IMG/VR virus record: IMGVR_UViG_3300024520_000307
Coordinates: 1 to 32,819 of that record
DNA from: a virus
DNA length: 32,819 nucleotides
Direction: 5' to 3' (one strand)
Shown here: positions 1 through 7,654 of the stretch, piece after piece
Layout: each line of letters starts with the position of its first letter
Numbering within the stretch: position 1 is the stretch's first letter
Notes under the pieces: generated by a model
What the model was told of the DNA's origin: nothing
Databases searched by the model: none
What the model saw: the letters and a program-made list of their open reading frames with translations, nothing else
Position numbers and translations under genes: made by a program

Positions 1-23
1 TGACTGAGCGGCGGTCATGGTCC

Positions 24-338
24 ATGGGCTATGTCGCCTGCTGGGTCTGTGGTCGCACGCCACAGGTATTCCCTCTGGAAACACACGAGATCGAGCGGAG
101 GAGTCAGGCTCCGTGGCATCGCTGGGCTGACACATGCAACTACTTCCGCACCTGCCATAGCTGTCACAGCGACCAACTGGCGGCCATGCCACACGCTAGG
201 CAGTTGGCCTATAAATACATCCACGATCCGGATAACTTTAACCTAGATCGCTGGCTCCGCCTGAAGGACCCTGAACTCAGAGCACCAGATCGAGTTACGG
301 AAGAGGAGGTGCTGTTGCATGTCGGCGAACTCCTTTGA
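24..338 (+). CDS. HNH-like zinc-binding protein (possible nuclease), may be 5'-partial
   Basis: A 104-residue protein with a cysteine pair C6-x2-C9, a central T-H21-E-I segment and a second C44-x2-C47-H48 knuckle. This order (C-x2-C, H-x-I, C-x2-C-H) is what treble-clef HNH proteins show: the four cysteines would hold zinc, and H21 and H48 would sit at the active site. The usual H-H pair is H-E here, so catalysis is uncertain. The C-terminal half (R-Q-L-A-Y-K-Y-I-H-D-P and V-T-E-E-E-V) resembles a short HNH-like family I remember from Planctomycetota; that is recall, not a search. The frame stays open to the left edge with no stop and no clear ribosome binding site before the ATG, so the gene could begin outside the window. 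It overlaps the start of the resolvase gene by 20 bases, which suggests co-transcription. Confidence 0.65.
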   Translation: MGYVACWVCGRTPQVFPLETHEIERRSQAPWHRWADTCNYFRTCHSCHSDQLAAMPHARQLAYKYIHDPDNFNLDRWLRLKDPELRAPDRVTEEEVLLHVGELL

Positions 339-699
339 GATAACACTGCCCTTCCCCCCGTCCATGAATGGCTACTGGCGGTCCATTGGCCCGGGCCGTG
401 TAATTATTTCCAAGCGGGGCAGAGAGTACCGAGAGGAGGTGATCTACGCCTGTATAGTAGAGCGAGGGGCCATCAAGTCGGACCCCATGGAGGGGAGGTT
501 GGCGGTGACAATCGAGGCGATTGCCCCAGACAAGAGACGCCGTGATCTGGATAATATGTTAAAGGCGATACTGGATTCACTGGAACACGCAAAGGTGTAT
601 GAAAACGACTCGCAAATTGACGACCTTCATATCACCCGCCTGCCACCAGACAAGCCCGGGAGCGTAATTGTCACAGTCACGGAGATCGAAGATGAGTGA
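319..699 (+). CDS. rusA: RusA-type Holliday junction resolvase
   Basis: Encodes a 126-residue RusA-family endonuclease, close to the usual 120-140 residues. RusA dimers cut four-way DNA junctions symmetrically; phages use them to resolve recombination and replication intermediates into packageable DNA. The N-terminal P-F-P-P-S-M-N-G-Y-W-R (11-21) is the family signature. The acidic site is visible as R-R-D76-L-D78-N-M-L-K82 and a later N-D97-S. The D78 to D97 spacing of 19 matches D72 to D91 as I remember it for the E. coli enzyme, so all catalytic residues (D76, D78, K82, D97) appear intact. The preceding gene overlaps its start and the next gene starts 8 bases before its stop, so it sits in a translationally coupled operon. 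Confidence 0.93.
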   Translation: MSANSFEITLPFPPSMNGYWRSIGPGRVIISKRGREYREEVIYACIVERGAIKSDPMEGRLAVTIEAIAPDKRRRDLDNMLKAILDSLEHAKVYENDSQIDDLHITRLPPDKPGSVIVTVTEIEDE

Positions 700-898
700 T
701 GGGGTCTGGCTGCTCATACCCAAGCTGATCATCTGGTCATTTATCACAATGGTATTTGTCTGGGATGTGATAGCCAATGTGTCCGGGCACCACGATGCCA
801 CCATCAGTGTCTTTCTCTTGTCCACCAGCCAAAAGTACCCGATAATAGCATTCCTGTTCGGACTGCTTGCCGGACACGCCTTCTGGCCAAACGAATAG
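692..898 (+). CDS. Small two-helix membrane protein, holin candidate
   Basis: A 68-residue protein with two hydrophobic stretches, about residues 5-28 and 50-65, separated by a short polar loop that includes G-H-H-D. It ends in G-H-A-F-W-P-N-E. I chose the ATG at 692 over the upstream TTG in the same frame because GGAG at 681-684 lies 7 bases before it. It overlaps the resolvase stop by 8 bases. Size and topology fit a small phage holin, which would make holes in the inner membrane at lysis, but there is no lysozyme or endolysin next to it. It could equally be another small membrane protein such as an exclusion factor. No family was recognised with certainty. Confidence 0.6.
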   Translation: MSDGVWLLIPKLIIWSFITMVFVWDVIANVSGHHDATISVFLLSTSQKYPIIAFLFGLLAGHAFWPNE

Positions 899-915
899 AC
901 TCAGGAGTATGACAC

Positions 916-1431
916 ATGGCTACCAGAAACAAGGGACGTTCATCAGCAGAGCCGGTCTTTACGACCCAGAAGAACCATCTTCTGGAGTCATCCATTGTGG
1001 ATGGGCTGGCCTTCTCGTGGTCAAATGCCACCTATAACTATACTGCGGCGGACACAATTCTGGCTGTTCAGAATACTTCCACCACCCACAACCTCCATAT
1101 TGACCAGATATGGTGCCATGGGGACACCACGACTCGGGTGATTGTCCATGCGACAAGTGAAGACGGCTTCACCATAGCTGGAACCACTGTCACGGGAGTC
1201 AACTTGAACCGAGCAAGTTCCAATACAGCTTCGGCGACAGCAAAAGCGGACGAGACAGGAAACACGCAGGGTAATATCATCTGGGCTGGCAGCATTCCGG
1301 CTGACAACGCTACGCCCGTAGCCATTGGCCTTGGTGTTATTCTGGATCTGAACGATGTCATTGCTGTGGACTTCACTGACGTTGGCGGGGAAGCCCTTGT
1401 CACCATCATTGGCCACTACGAGAGGGCCTAA
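916..1431 (+). CDS. Beta-rich virion structural protein (predicted)
   Basis: A 171-residue protein made of short alternating hydrophobic and polar strands with many Thr, Val and Asn, and no signal peptide or membrane segment. The pattern (T-I-L-A-V-Q-N-T-S, then G-V-N-L-N-R, then L-D-L-N-D-V-I-A-V-D-F) is typical of small beta-sandwich proteins encoded beside phage structural genes, which often decorate the capsid or form fibres. AGGAG at 903-907 lies 8 bases before the ATG and supports the start. Its stop overlaps the next start (TAATG), so the two are probably made together. The exact role is unknown; the virion assignment is inference from composition and neighbours. Confidence 0.6.
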   Translation: MATRNKGRSSAEPVFTTQKNHLLESSIVDGLAFSWSNATYNYTAADTILAVQNTSTTHNLHIDQIWCHGDTTTRVIVHATSEDGFTIAGTTVTGVNLNRASSNTASATAKADETGNTQGNIIWAGSIPADNATPVAIGLGVILDLNDVIAVDFTDVGGEALVTIIGHYERA

Positions 1432-2069
1432 TGGCAAGCCTCACAGTACAAGTAGAAGCCAACGCAGATGATGGCTACCGCCTCGGTGATGGCTCAGGTG
1501 GCAGTTTTACGTTCAACAATAGCGCCGCCTACGTCAGCATCGGAGCCCTAAACTCTGGCCCCGGATCACAGGACACGACTTGCTATTTCCGCTTCCTGAG
1601 CGTGGGCATACCCGCTGGGTCCACAATCCTTACTGCCAAGCTCCAGTACAAGCTGAATAGGGCTTACTCGGATTCCAGCAAGACGTGCGACATCCACGCC
1701 GAGGATGTAGATAGCGCTGGGGGCATTGCCAACGACAGCGCAATGACTACCTCTCAGGGCGCAGCTACCACGGCAAAGACTACATGGACCATCGCGACAT
1801 CAAGCGATACCACTAACTTCCTTGACTCAGCAGATTTTACTGCTGTCATTGCAGAGGTCGTTGCCCGAAGCGGCTGGGCCGAAGACAACAACATCACCAT
1901 CCACCTGCTCAACCCCACTGATGCAAGCATGATGGAAGACAGGGAGATGAGGATCAAGTCCCACGACAGTGCCGGGGCTGATGCCGTCAAGCTCGTTGTG
2001 ACCTACACTGCCCCGCCCAAGGCTGGTGGAGTTGCGGCCAACGCCCTTACGCTAGGACTGTTCGACTGA
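1431..2069 (+). CDS. Beta-rich virion appendage protein, DNRLRE-like (predicted)
   Basis: A 212-residue protein. Residues about 1-70 have a compact beta pattern (V-E-A-N-A-D-D-G-Y-R, then C-Y-F-R-F, then P-A-G-S-T-I-L-T-A-K-L). This resembles DNRLRE-type domains of surface proteins, in which a paired-strand fold presents a conserved F-R-F and an I-x-x-A-x-L element. The C-terminal part includes W-A-E-D-N-N-I-T-I-H-L-L and ends V-K-L-V-V-T-Y, again as in that domain class. The likely role is a capsid or tail surface protein, possibly carbohydrate binding; that is inference. Its start shares a base with the previous stop and its stop (TGATG) overlaps the next start. Confidence 0.6.
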   Translation: MASLTVQVEANADDGYRLGDGSGGSFTFNNSAAYVSIGALNSGPGSQDTTCYFRFLSVGIPAGSTILTAKLQYKLNRAYSDSSKTCDIHAEDVDSAGGIANDSAMTTSQGAATTAKTTWTIATSSDTTNFLDSADFTAVIAEVVARSGWAEDNNITIHLLNPTDASMMEDREMRIKSHDSAGADAVKLVVTYTAPPKAGGVAANALTLGLFD

Positions 2070-2659
2070 TGGCAGACACAGTTGGAATTCACCGGTTCGA
2101 TCTCCACTATGATGAGCTGATCGTCCAGCAACTTTCCGACGGAACGGTTAAGGTCAATAAGGGTCTGGCTATGCAATCTGCGGCTGAACCGGCGGCCACA
2201 GATACTGTTGGGCTGCACGTGTTTGAGTCGAATGTGGGCTCTGACAAGGTGGTCCAGCAACTTGGGGATGGCTCGGTGAAGCTGAACGTGTTCTGACAAG
2301 CCACGCCTGTGCTCGACTGGCCATACTTTTTGATCGTCCACTTCGGGGTCATAGTAGGTGTGTGATACCCTGTATGAGGTGGCCTCGATGAACCGCCATC
2401 GCTTCTCGTCCTTCCAGTAAAGCTGCCACCGCCTGTCCCGGTAGCTGTATCTAGGCAGTGGGTCGCCCTTGCCCCACATCTCCCAGTCCATCACGTGCCA
2501 TCGCTTCTTGGAGAAGGGCTTACTCTCCCAGAAGATCATCTGCACAAACCTCAACTTGTCGGTCTTCTCGTCGTACAGGTGGTTCAGCTCTATGATTGCC
2601 ACCCTGTCCCGATAGGTGTGCTCGTGGTCGACGGACCCAATAAGTAACAACAGCCACAT
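2003..2659 (-). CDS. Conserved hypothetical protein with a 98-residue antisense extension
   Basis: The reading frame gives 218 residues, but only about the first 120 (2300-2659) look like a folded, charged, aromatic-rich protein: H-T-Y-R-D-R-V, I-E-L-N-H-L-Y-D, V-Q-M-I-F-W-E, S-H-T-Y-Y-D-P-E. That part closely resembles a family of short uncharacterised proteins I remember from Planctomycetota (recall only). The remaining 98 residues lie antisense to two plus-strand genes and look unrelated, so a stop codon may have been lost by mutation or sequence error. The ATG is 2 bases after the stop of the 1383-residue gene, with GGAAGGGG inside the end of that gene as a likely ribosome site. It is the last gene of the minus-strand operon. 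No function can be assigned. Confidence 0.6.
   Translation of the reverse strand: MWLLLLIGSVDHEHTYRDRVAIIELNHLYDEKTDKLRFVQMIFWESKPFSKKRWHVMDWEMWGKGDPLPRYSYRDRRWQLYWKDEKRWRFIEATSYRVSHTYYDPEVDDQKVWPVEHRRGLSEHVQLHRAIPKLLDHLVRAHIRLKHVQPNSICGRRFSRRLHSQTLIDLNRSVGKLLDDQLIIVEIEPVNSNCVCHQSNSPSVRALAATPPALGGAV
2069..2296 (+). CDS. Small protein with an internal duplication
   Basis: A 75-residue protein built from two copies of one unit: D-T-V-G-I-H-R-F ... V-Q-Q-L-S-D-G-T-V-K-V-N at residues 3-30, and D-T-V-G-L-H-V-F ... V-Q-Q-L-G-D-G-S-V-K-L-N at 45-73, joined by an Ala-rich linker. The start is coupled to the previous stop (TGATG). The duplication and the coupling argue that this is a real gene, although the opposite strand is open across all of it. 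It probably belongs with the two preceding beta-rich proteins as a small virion component; no function is recognised. Confidence 0.6.
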   Translation: MADTVGIHRFDLHYDELIVQQLSDGTVKVNKGLAMQSAAEPAATDTVGLHVFESNVGSDKVVQQLGDGSVKLNVF

Positions 2660-2661
2660 AG

Positions 2662-5600
2662 CTATAGCCCCTTCCGACGTGCTGCTGCTGCCTCCTTCGC
2701 CTTTTGGCCAAGGCTGTAATATACCGAGTACGCTCTAAGTGTGTCTTCGTCCATTTTCTTGATCACATCAAGCGGTGCGTACATATGTTCAAACCTTCTC
2801 ATGCCACGCTTGCCAGACAATTGCTCTTCAAGCATCTTTCTGGCAGCACGGTTATGGGACCTAGCCACGTCAATCTCTGCGAATTTAGCCCCCATAACCG
2901 CTGGCCCAAGACGGGTCACCCAGTTCTGCATGGTGGCATCTTCGCCCCAGAGTGGCTTACGGGGGTCGGTCACTGTACGGGCTGTACTGATCAACCGGCT
3001 GATTGGCGACCGGTTCAGGATAGCATCCAGCACTGGATCAACTTCCAGCGGCTCCATGCTTCCTCGGGGGCCCTCGCCCACCCTGCCTAGCTGTGTCTGT
3101 ATGTTTGCTATGGCCGTCCCAGCAGGGCTGGTCTGCTCTCTCAGGGGCCTGCCAGAGTAAAGGCTGTGACCTGACCCCCCCTCCCAGATCGCCTGAAGAA
3201 TCGGGTGCAACCTTCCACCAGCCGCTGCCAAGCCTCGCTGGAAAGTATCAAGTGGATCAACCCCGGGCCGGAGTATCCCCAATACGTCTTCAGCACCACC
3301 AAGCAATGGGCTCAGGCCGGTAAGGAACTGTTGCTGGCCCTCTGAGTCTTCCCCCCCGATAGGAATGGCAATGCTCTGGGCAATATCATCTGGCAGCAAC
3401 TGATCCTTTGTGGACTCGCGGCGAATTCGCCCCACGCCCTTGATCATCTGTGGCAATGCACCGCCCGGTCGCTCGGCCATGACCTCCACAACGAACGGGA
3501 TCTGGCGACGTGTAAAGGAGTAGAACGGGATGATCCGACGCATCACGTTTCTCTCAAAGCCAGTCAGGGCACTGTAATCTACCTGTGCCAGCTTCACCTT
3601 TCGGAGAGCCTCGGCAACGGTGTACCCCTGCTTACGGAACCCAAGGTATCCTGAGATACGGACGAGGTTTTCAATGTACTCATTGGACAACTCACCGGCT
3701 GCTGCTGGCCGCCATGTCGACTCGGTACGGCCACCCACCCCGCGTATGTTCCGGATGTCCCAGTATTGGCTGTGCCTGCTAGGCACCTCTGGTGGCAGGG
3801 TTTTGAACACATCGTCCGTTGCCTCAACACCCAGCGGGTCTACGATTCGCTTTGCCCCCTCACGCACCTTGACTGTGCGTGGACCAGTGGGCTTCTCGGG
3901 AGCCAGCTTCTGCCACCACGCGGGTGATACTAGCGGGAAGGCAGCATCCTTGGGCCGCATCCCCGGAATGTTTTCCGCCACGCCCTCGGCCATGCCAGCC
4001 TGACCGACGAACTCTGCCCGGGTCTGGTACTTGCCGACCAAGTTGCCAGCCCACACTTCTTCAGCCAACCGACGGGTGGCCTCAGCGTCCGTCATGCCCT
4101 GAAAACCGGGGACATCATTGGCAATACCCTTGATTGTCTTGCCGTTAATCATGGCGTGGGCTTGCTTCTGAGGCATGAAATACTTCATGAAGCCGACCTG
4201 CTTGGGGTCGCCAGCACCAGCGTAGACGTTGGACATCAGGGCACTGAAGTAGTTACGCCAGCCAAACGCAGGCCATGGACTCGTGACAGAGCCCTTCCAC
4301 ATATTGGTGTAGTAATCCCACCAGTGCTGGGCACCCTTGATCGCGTCATTCGCATCCGCCGGATCGGAGTATGAGCGGAGATACCGCCCTACGTCATCAG
4401 CCAATTCCTTTGGCAGCACGAGGTTGTCAAGGATCTGTAACTCAAAGTCCTTGGGCATTTTGCCGCCAGACTCCACAGCGTTGGCCACATCGTTCCCGTG
4501 CTTCTGCCAGAGATCCTTCAGCACAGCATGGGTGTTGGGCGTCATGTGACCCTGCTGAAGGGCCATATCGGAACCTGCCTTATCAAGGCTCATTACCTCG
4601 TGGAGCTTTCGGGATATCAGGGACGGTGCCTCGTCCTTGTTCACAATGAGCCACGAATTCAGCACGTGCCTCAGTGTTGTGGAGCCAGCGGCTGGAAGCG
4701 ACGACGCCGCTACAGCGTTAGCCACAATCAGGTTAGTAGCGGTCTCGGCTGCCGTGGCAGCCCTGATCGTATTGATCATGTAGTCCCGCACCGACTCCAA
4801 GGGGTTCAGCTTGTAGGCCGGAACGACTTCTGCTGCACGGCGCGGGTCAAGGTTACCGACCCAGCGAGAGAGCTTGTTGAGGATCGGGTCCTTGTTGCCC
4901 TCATACCACTCCCTCAGGCTGGCCGGGACAACACTCTCCTTGCTGAAGTAGTCTGCATCCAGACTAAGTTTGATCTTCTTGATGGCCTTGCTCTGGCTGT
5001 GGGGGTCAGCGGGGACCCGGCGAAGCAGGCCGGAAATATCCCCGTCTACACTCATGTCAATCAGAACATCTGTGCCGCCGGGGATATCTTTAATATCCCG
5101 TGGGAGGGCATGTGGATTAAACGTCCCCACCGCCTTTTTGCGAGCCATGTTCATGGCCTCGTCAGGGAACGTGTGCAGCGCCCGGGGGAAATGCTTGATG
5201 AACATATCATCCAGTATGTCCATATCAAGGCCAGCCTTGGTGGACATCTCCCGGGCGCGGCCCATCATGGCCCTGATGGCGTCAATGTCGTCTTCTATGC
5301 CTAGACCTTTAAGGTTGTCCGGCAACTCGCCCTTGGACCAATCCCCCTGCTCCCAGATGAAATCCGTTGTCCCCTCCTTGGCACCCGGAACCTCTTTCTT
5401 CAGGATCTCAAACTGTCCCTCAGCGTACCTCCGCACTGCCCGGGCATTGTCTGTGGCCAGCTTCTTGGCACCTATCTCATCGAGGCCACTGGTAGCACGC
5501 ATGATGTGGTCTGCGTCGAACACGCCTATGTCATCAAACTTGCTGAAGACTGGGGCAAAGTGTTCAAGGACAGCCTGTTCAACCTCTTGTACCGCCTGTA

Positions 5601-6813
5601 AAGTCCTTGCAGACCTTACCTGTCCTGTCTCTGAGAGCATCTCGCCAGCAGCCGGGCTCATCTTCTGGGCCACGTAGCGGGGCAAGGCACTGTACCGCAG
5701 GGAGTGCCCAAGGTTATCCATTGCCACGGCGACCTTCTCACCCATCCCGCCCTTGGTTCCAAGGGGCGTGCCCATGAACCGGGCCACGCTACCGAGCGGC
5801 TCCTTGGCGATGTCTGCAATCTCTCCGCCACTGGGACCAAGAGCTTGGTTCAGGCGGGTCTCCAGATCCTGAACCCGGAGAGGATCTCGCGGCTTGGTGT
5901 CCACCCCCCCAGTCTTACCAAGGACATCATCCCATATCCCCCCGGGCTGGCTCTGAAGGAACTCTTGCGCCTTCTGTGGGGTCATGCCCGCAATCTCATC
6001 TGCTGACTTGCCAGCCTTCTGAAGAGCAATCCGCATCTGCTGGGTTATCTGCTGGCCCGGTGCCCTTAGTGCTGCGCCGGTACTGCCTATCCCCTCGCCG
6101 CCAAGGCTGCCCAGTTCCTTGAGAATGCGGTTCGCCTCCATCGGGCCCTCAGCCAGTGGAGTGAGGAAGTTCCCCTTCGCATCTTTTTTCAGCAGCCGCT
6201 CAAGCGTCATGTGCTGGAGGGCCTGACGCTTGCCCATCCCGACCTTACCAAGGCCGAGAGCCTCGGGCTCGTATTTGGCCATACGGTAGAACTCGTCCAG
6301 TAGGCCAGACTTCTTGAGAGCCTTGCCTGACTTGGAGAGTGCCGGGAGGATTCCTCCAGTGACGTAGGAGAGTGGATCGGTGAGTACCTCAGCGCCGAAC
6401 CCGGCTACGTCGCCCCAGTCCAAACCGGGAGTGTTCTTTTCCAGTACACCCATGCCCTCAAGCAATCCACGACCACCGACAAACTCGCTGGGATCAGTAA
6501 TCCCAAGATAGTCCGTGGGAATAGGAAGGACGTTGAGCATCTCCCGTGGATTGCCGCCCAGAAGGCCGTATAAGGCCCGCTGTGGCTTCTGGAAGACGTT
6601 TGCCACCACCGAGAGCATTGACAGTGGGATCTGAGACATCTGCCTCAGGACCGACGCCCGCTCCTCAGAGGTATTAAACTCCGAGAGGTAGTCCTCGATA
6701 GTAGGTCGGGCCGCACGGGCAGACTGGACCCCCGTGGGCTGGATACCCATTAGCCGGAGATTCCTGTTGATATCTGCCAGTGGGTCTGCGATCTGTCCAA
6801 GCGGGAGGGGCAT
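2662..6813 (-). CDS. Very large protein (1383 aa), putative internal or ejected virion protein
   Basis: A 1383-residue mostly helical protein and the second largest in the window. Residues about 55-80 form an amphipathic stretch (I-P-L-S-M-L-S-V-V-A-N-V-F). Residues about 130-165 carry a G-F-G-A-E-V-L-T-D-P-L-S-Y element that recurs, as I remember it, near the start of large phage proteins. Near residues 1070-1110 is F-E-R-N-V-M-R-R-I-I-P-F-Y-S-F-T-R-R, a sequence I associate with very large phage 'polyvalent' proteins of marine podoviruses (possibly the LPD38 region). No lytic transglycosylase or polymerase motif was seen. Position after the tail genes and size suggest a protein packed in the head and ejected with DNA. 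The in-frame upstream stop fixes the start; its ribosome site is weak. Confidence 0.8.
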   Translation of the reverse strand: MPLPLGQIADPLADINRNLRLMGIQPTGVQSARAARPTIEDYLSEFNTSEERASVLRQMSQIPLSMLSVVANVFQKPQRALYGLLGGNPREMLNVLPIPTDYLGITDPSEFVGGRGLLEGMGVLEKNTPGLDWGDVAGFGAEVLTDPLSYVTGGILPALSKSGKALKKSGLLDEFYRMAKYEPEALGLGKVGMGKRQALQHMTLERLLKKDAKGNFLTPLAEGPMEANRILKELGSLGGEGIGSTGAALRAPGQQITQQMRIALQKAGKSADEIAGMTPQKAQEFLQSQPGGIWDDVLGKTGGVDTKPRDPLRVQDLETRLNQALGPSGGEIADIAKEPLGSVARFMGTPLGTKGGMGEKVAVAMDNLGHSLRYSALPRYVAQKMSPAAGEMLSETGQVRSARTLQAVQEVEQAVLEHFAPVFSKFDDIGVFDADHIMRATSGLDEIGAKKLATDNARAVRRYAEGQFEILKKEVPGAKEGTTDFIWEQGDWSKGELPDNLKGLGIEDDIDAIRAMMGRAREMSTKAGLDMDILDDMFIKHFPRALHTFPDEAMNMARKKAVGTFNPHALPRDIKDIPGGTDVLIDMSVDGDISGLLRRVPADPHSQSKAIKKIKLSLDADYFSKESVVPASLREWYEGNKDPILNKLSRWVGNLDPRRAAEVVPAYKLNPLESVRDYMINTIRAATAAETATNLIVANAVAASSLPAAGSTTLRHVLNSWLIVNKDEAPSLISRKLHEVMSLDKAGSDMALQQGHMTPNTHAVLKDLWQKHGNDVANAVESGGKMPKDFELQILDNLVLPKELADDVGRYLRSYSDPADANDAIKGAQHWWDYYTNMWKGSVTSPWPAFGWRNYFSALMSNVYAGAGDPKQVGFMKYFMPQKQAHAMINGKTIKGIANDVPGFQGMTDAEATRRLAEEVWAGNLVGKYQTRAEFVGQAGMAEGVAENIPGMRPKDAAFPLVSPAWWQKLAPEKPTGPRTVKVREGAKRIVDPLGVEATDDVFKTLPPEVPSRHSQYWDIRNIRGVGGRTESTWRPAAAGELSNEYIENLVRISGYLGFRKQGYTVAEALRKVKLAQVDYSALTGFERNVMRRIIPFYSFTRRQIPFVVEVMAERPGGALPQMIKGVGRIRRESTKDQLLPDDIAQSIAIPIGGEDSEGQQQFLTGLSPLLGGAEDVLGILRPGVDPLDTFQRGLAAAGGRLHPILQAIWEGGSGHSLYSGRPLREQTSPAGTAIANIQTQLGRVGEGPRGSMEPLEVDPVLDAILNRSPISRLISTARTVTDPRKPLWGEDATMQNWVTRLGPAVMGAKFAEIDVARSHNRAARKMLEEQLSGKRGMRRFEHMYAPLDVIKKMDEDTLRAYSVYYSLGQKAKEAAAARRKGL

Positions 6814-6850
6814 GACTATTAGTCACCATGGTTCATCTGGAGCGCTATTG

Positions 6851-7654
6851 CTAGTTGCCGTATTTATATGACCGCACCGGAGCCGGTTTCTTGACGGTAT
6901 CCAGTTCCGGGTCCGCCGCAATTATCTTCATGAGATCCTCGTAAGTAGGCCCCCACCCCGGCGATGCCCCGAATCCGTATAGTGGATGCTCCTCGGTCCC
7001 CAAGCCGCCGCCCGCCGGTCCAACCTCCGAGTTATACCCCCCCGTAATCGCATTCATTAGACGACGCTTTTTGAAATCCTCCTGACTCTGCCACCTTTGC
7101 TGGCTACGACCCCGCAACATGTCGCCCACACCCCTCATAACACCGTGGTCCTGCTGTCCCGACACGGGCTGATGAAACCCTTCTGTAGCCTGCGATCTTT
7201 TGATGGCCCACTGTCTCGCGGCTGCAAAGGCGTCTGCGCTGGCCCGTGGTCGCGTTCCCTCGCCCATGGCCCTAAGGGAATTTATCAACACTGTCTGCGC
7301 TTTGCTTGGCGAGGTTGTTGATGGATCTAGACCTAACTCTTCCATCAGCAGCTTATAGTTTGCGCTTCCCGTCCCGTAGTTTTCGTCTATAAATGCCTGT
7401 GCTACCGCCCGGGCATCCGCTTCTTCCTTATCCGAGTAGAGCCTATTAAACCCCGGATATTGCTGCATACTGTCACGTGGGGACACCGCTCGGTACGGAC
7501 TTGGCTGACGCTCTGGCTGTCGCTGTAGGTCCTCCTCTTGCATTCTCCTGATCCGTTCCTCAATGGTTTCTACCCCGGGGTCCGTCGGTATTACCGGGGG
7601 CTTTACATAGTATTCACCCTGAGGTCGTCTACCACTAAATAAAGGATCTGGCAT
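6851..7654 (-). CDS. Hypothetical protein (267 aa) of the large-protein block
   Basis: A 267-residue hydrophilic protein with no membrane segment. Residues 1-75 are Pro, Gln and Arg rich and probably disordered. Residues about 75-160 look helical (A-D-A-R-A-V-A-Q-A-F-I-D-E-N-Y, then N-Y-K-L-L-M-E-E-L-G-L). The C-terminal third has G-G-Y and G-A-S-P-G-W-G-P elements. The ATG overlaps the previous stop (TAATG) with GGGAG just upstream, so it is translationally coupled to the 631-residue gene. A 37-base gap with no obvious signal separates it from the 1383-residue gene. Composition and position suggest a minor virion protein; no family recognised. Confidence 0.72.
   Translation of the reverse strand: MPDPLFSGRRPQGEYYVKPPVIPTDPGVETIEERIRRMQEEDLQRQPERQPSPYRAVSPRDSMQQYPGFNRLYSDKEEADARAVAQAFIDENYGTGSANYKLLMEELGLDPSTTSPSKAQTVLINSLRAMGEGTRPRASADAFAAARQWAIKRSQATEGFHQPVSGQQDHGVMRGVGDMLRGRSQQRWQSQEDFKKRRLMNAITGGYNSEVGPAGGGLGTEEHPLYGFGASPGWGPTYEDLMKIIAADPELDTVKKPAPVRSYKYGN

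Noticed and set aside
4498-5304. A 268-residue plus-strand open frame inside the 1383-residue gene
   Set aside because: Antisense shadow of a gene with consistent protein-like content; no start signal or recognisable motif.
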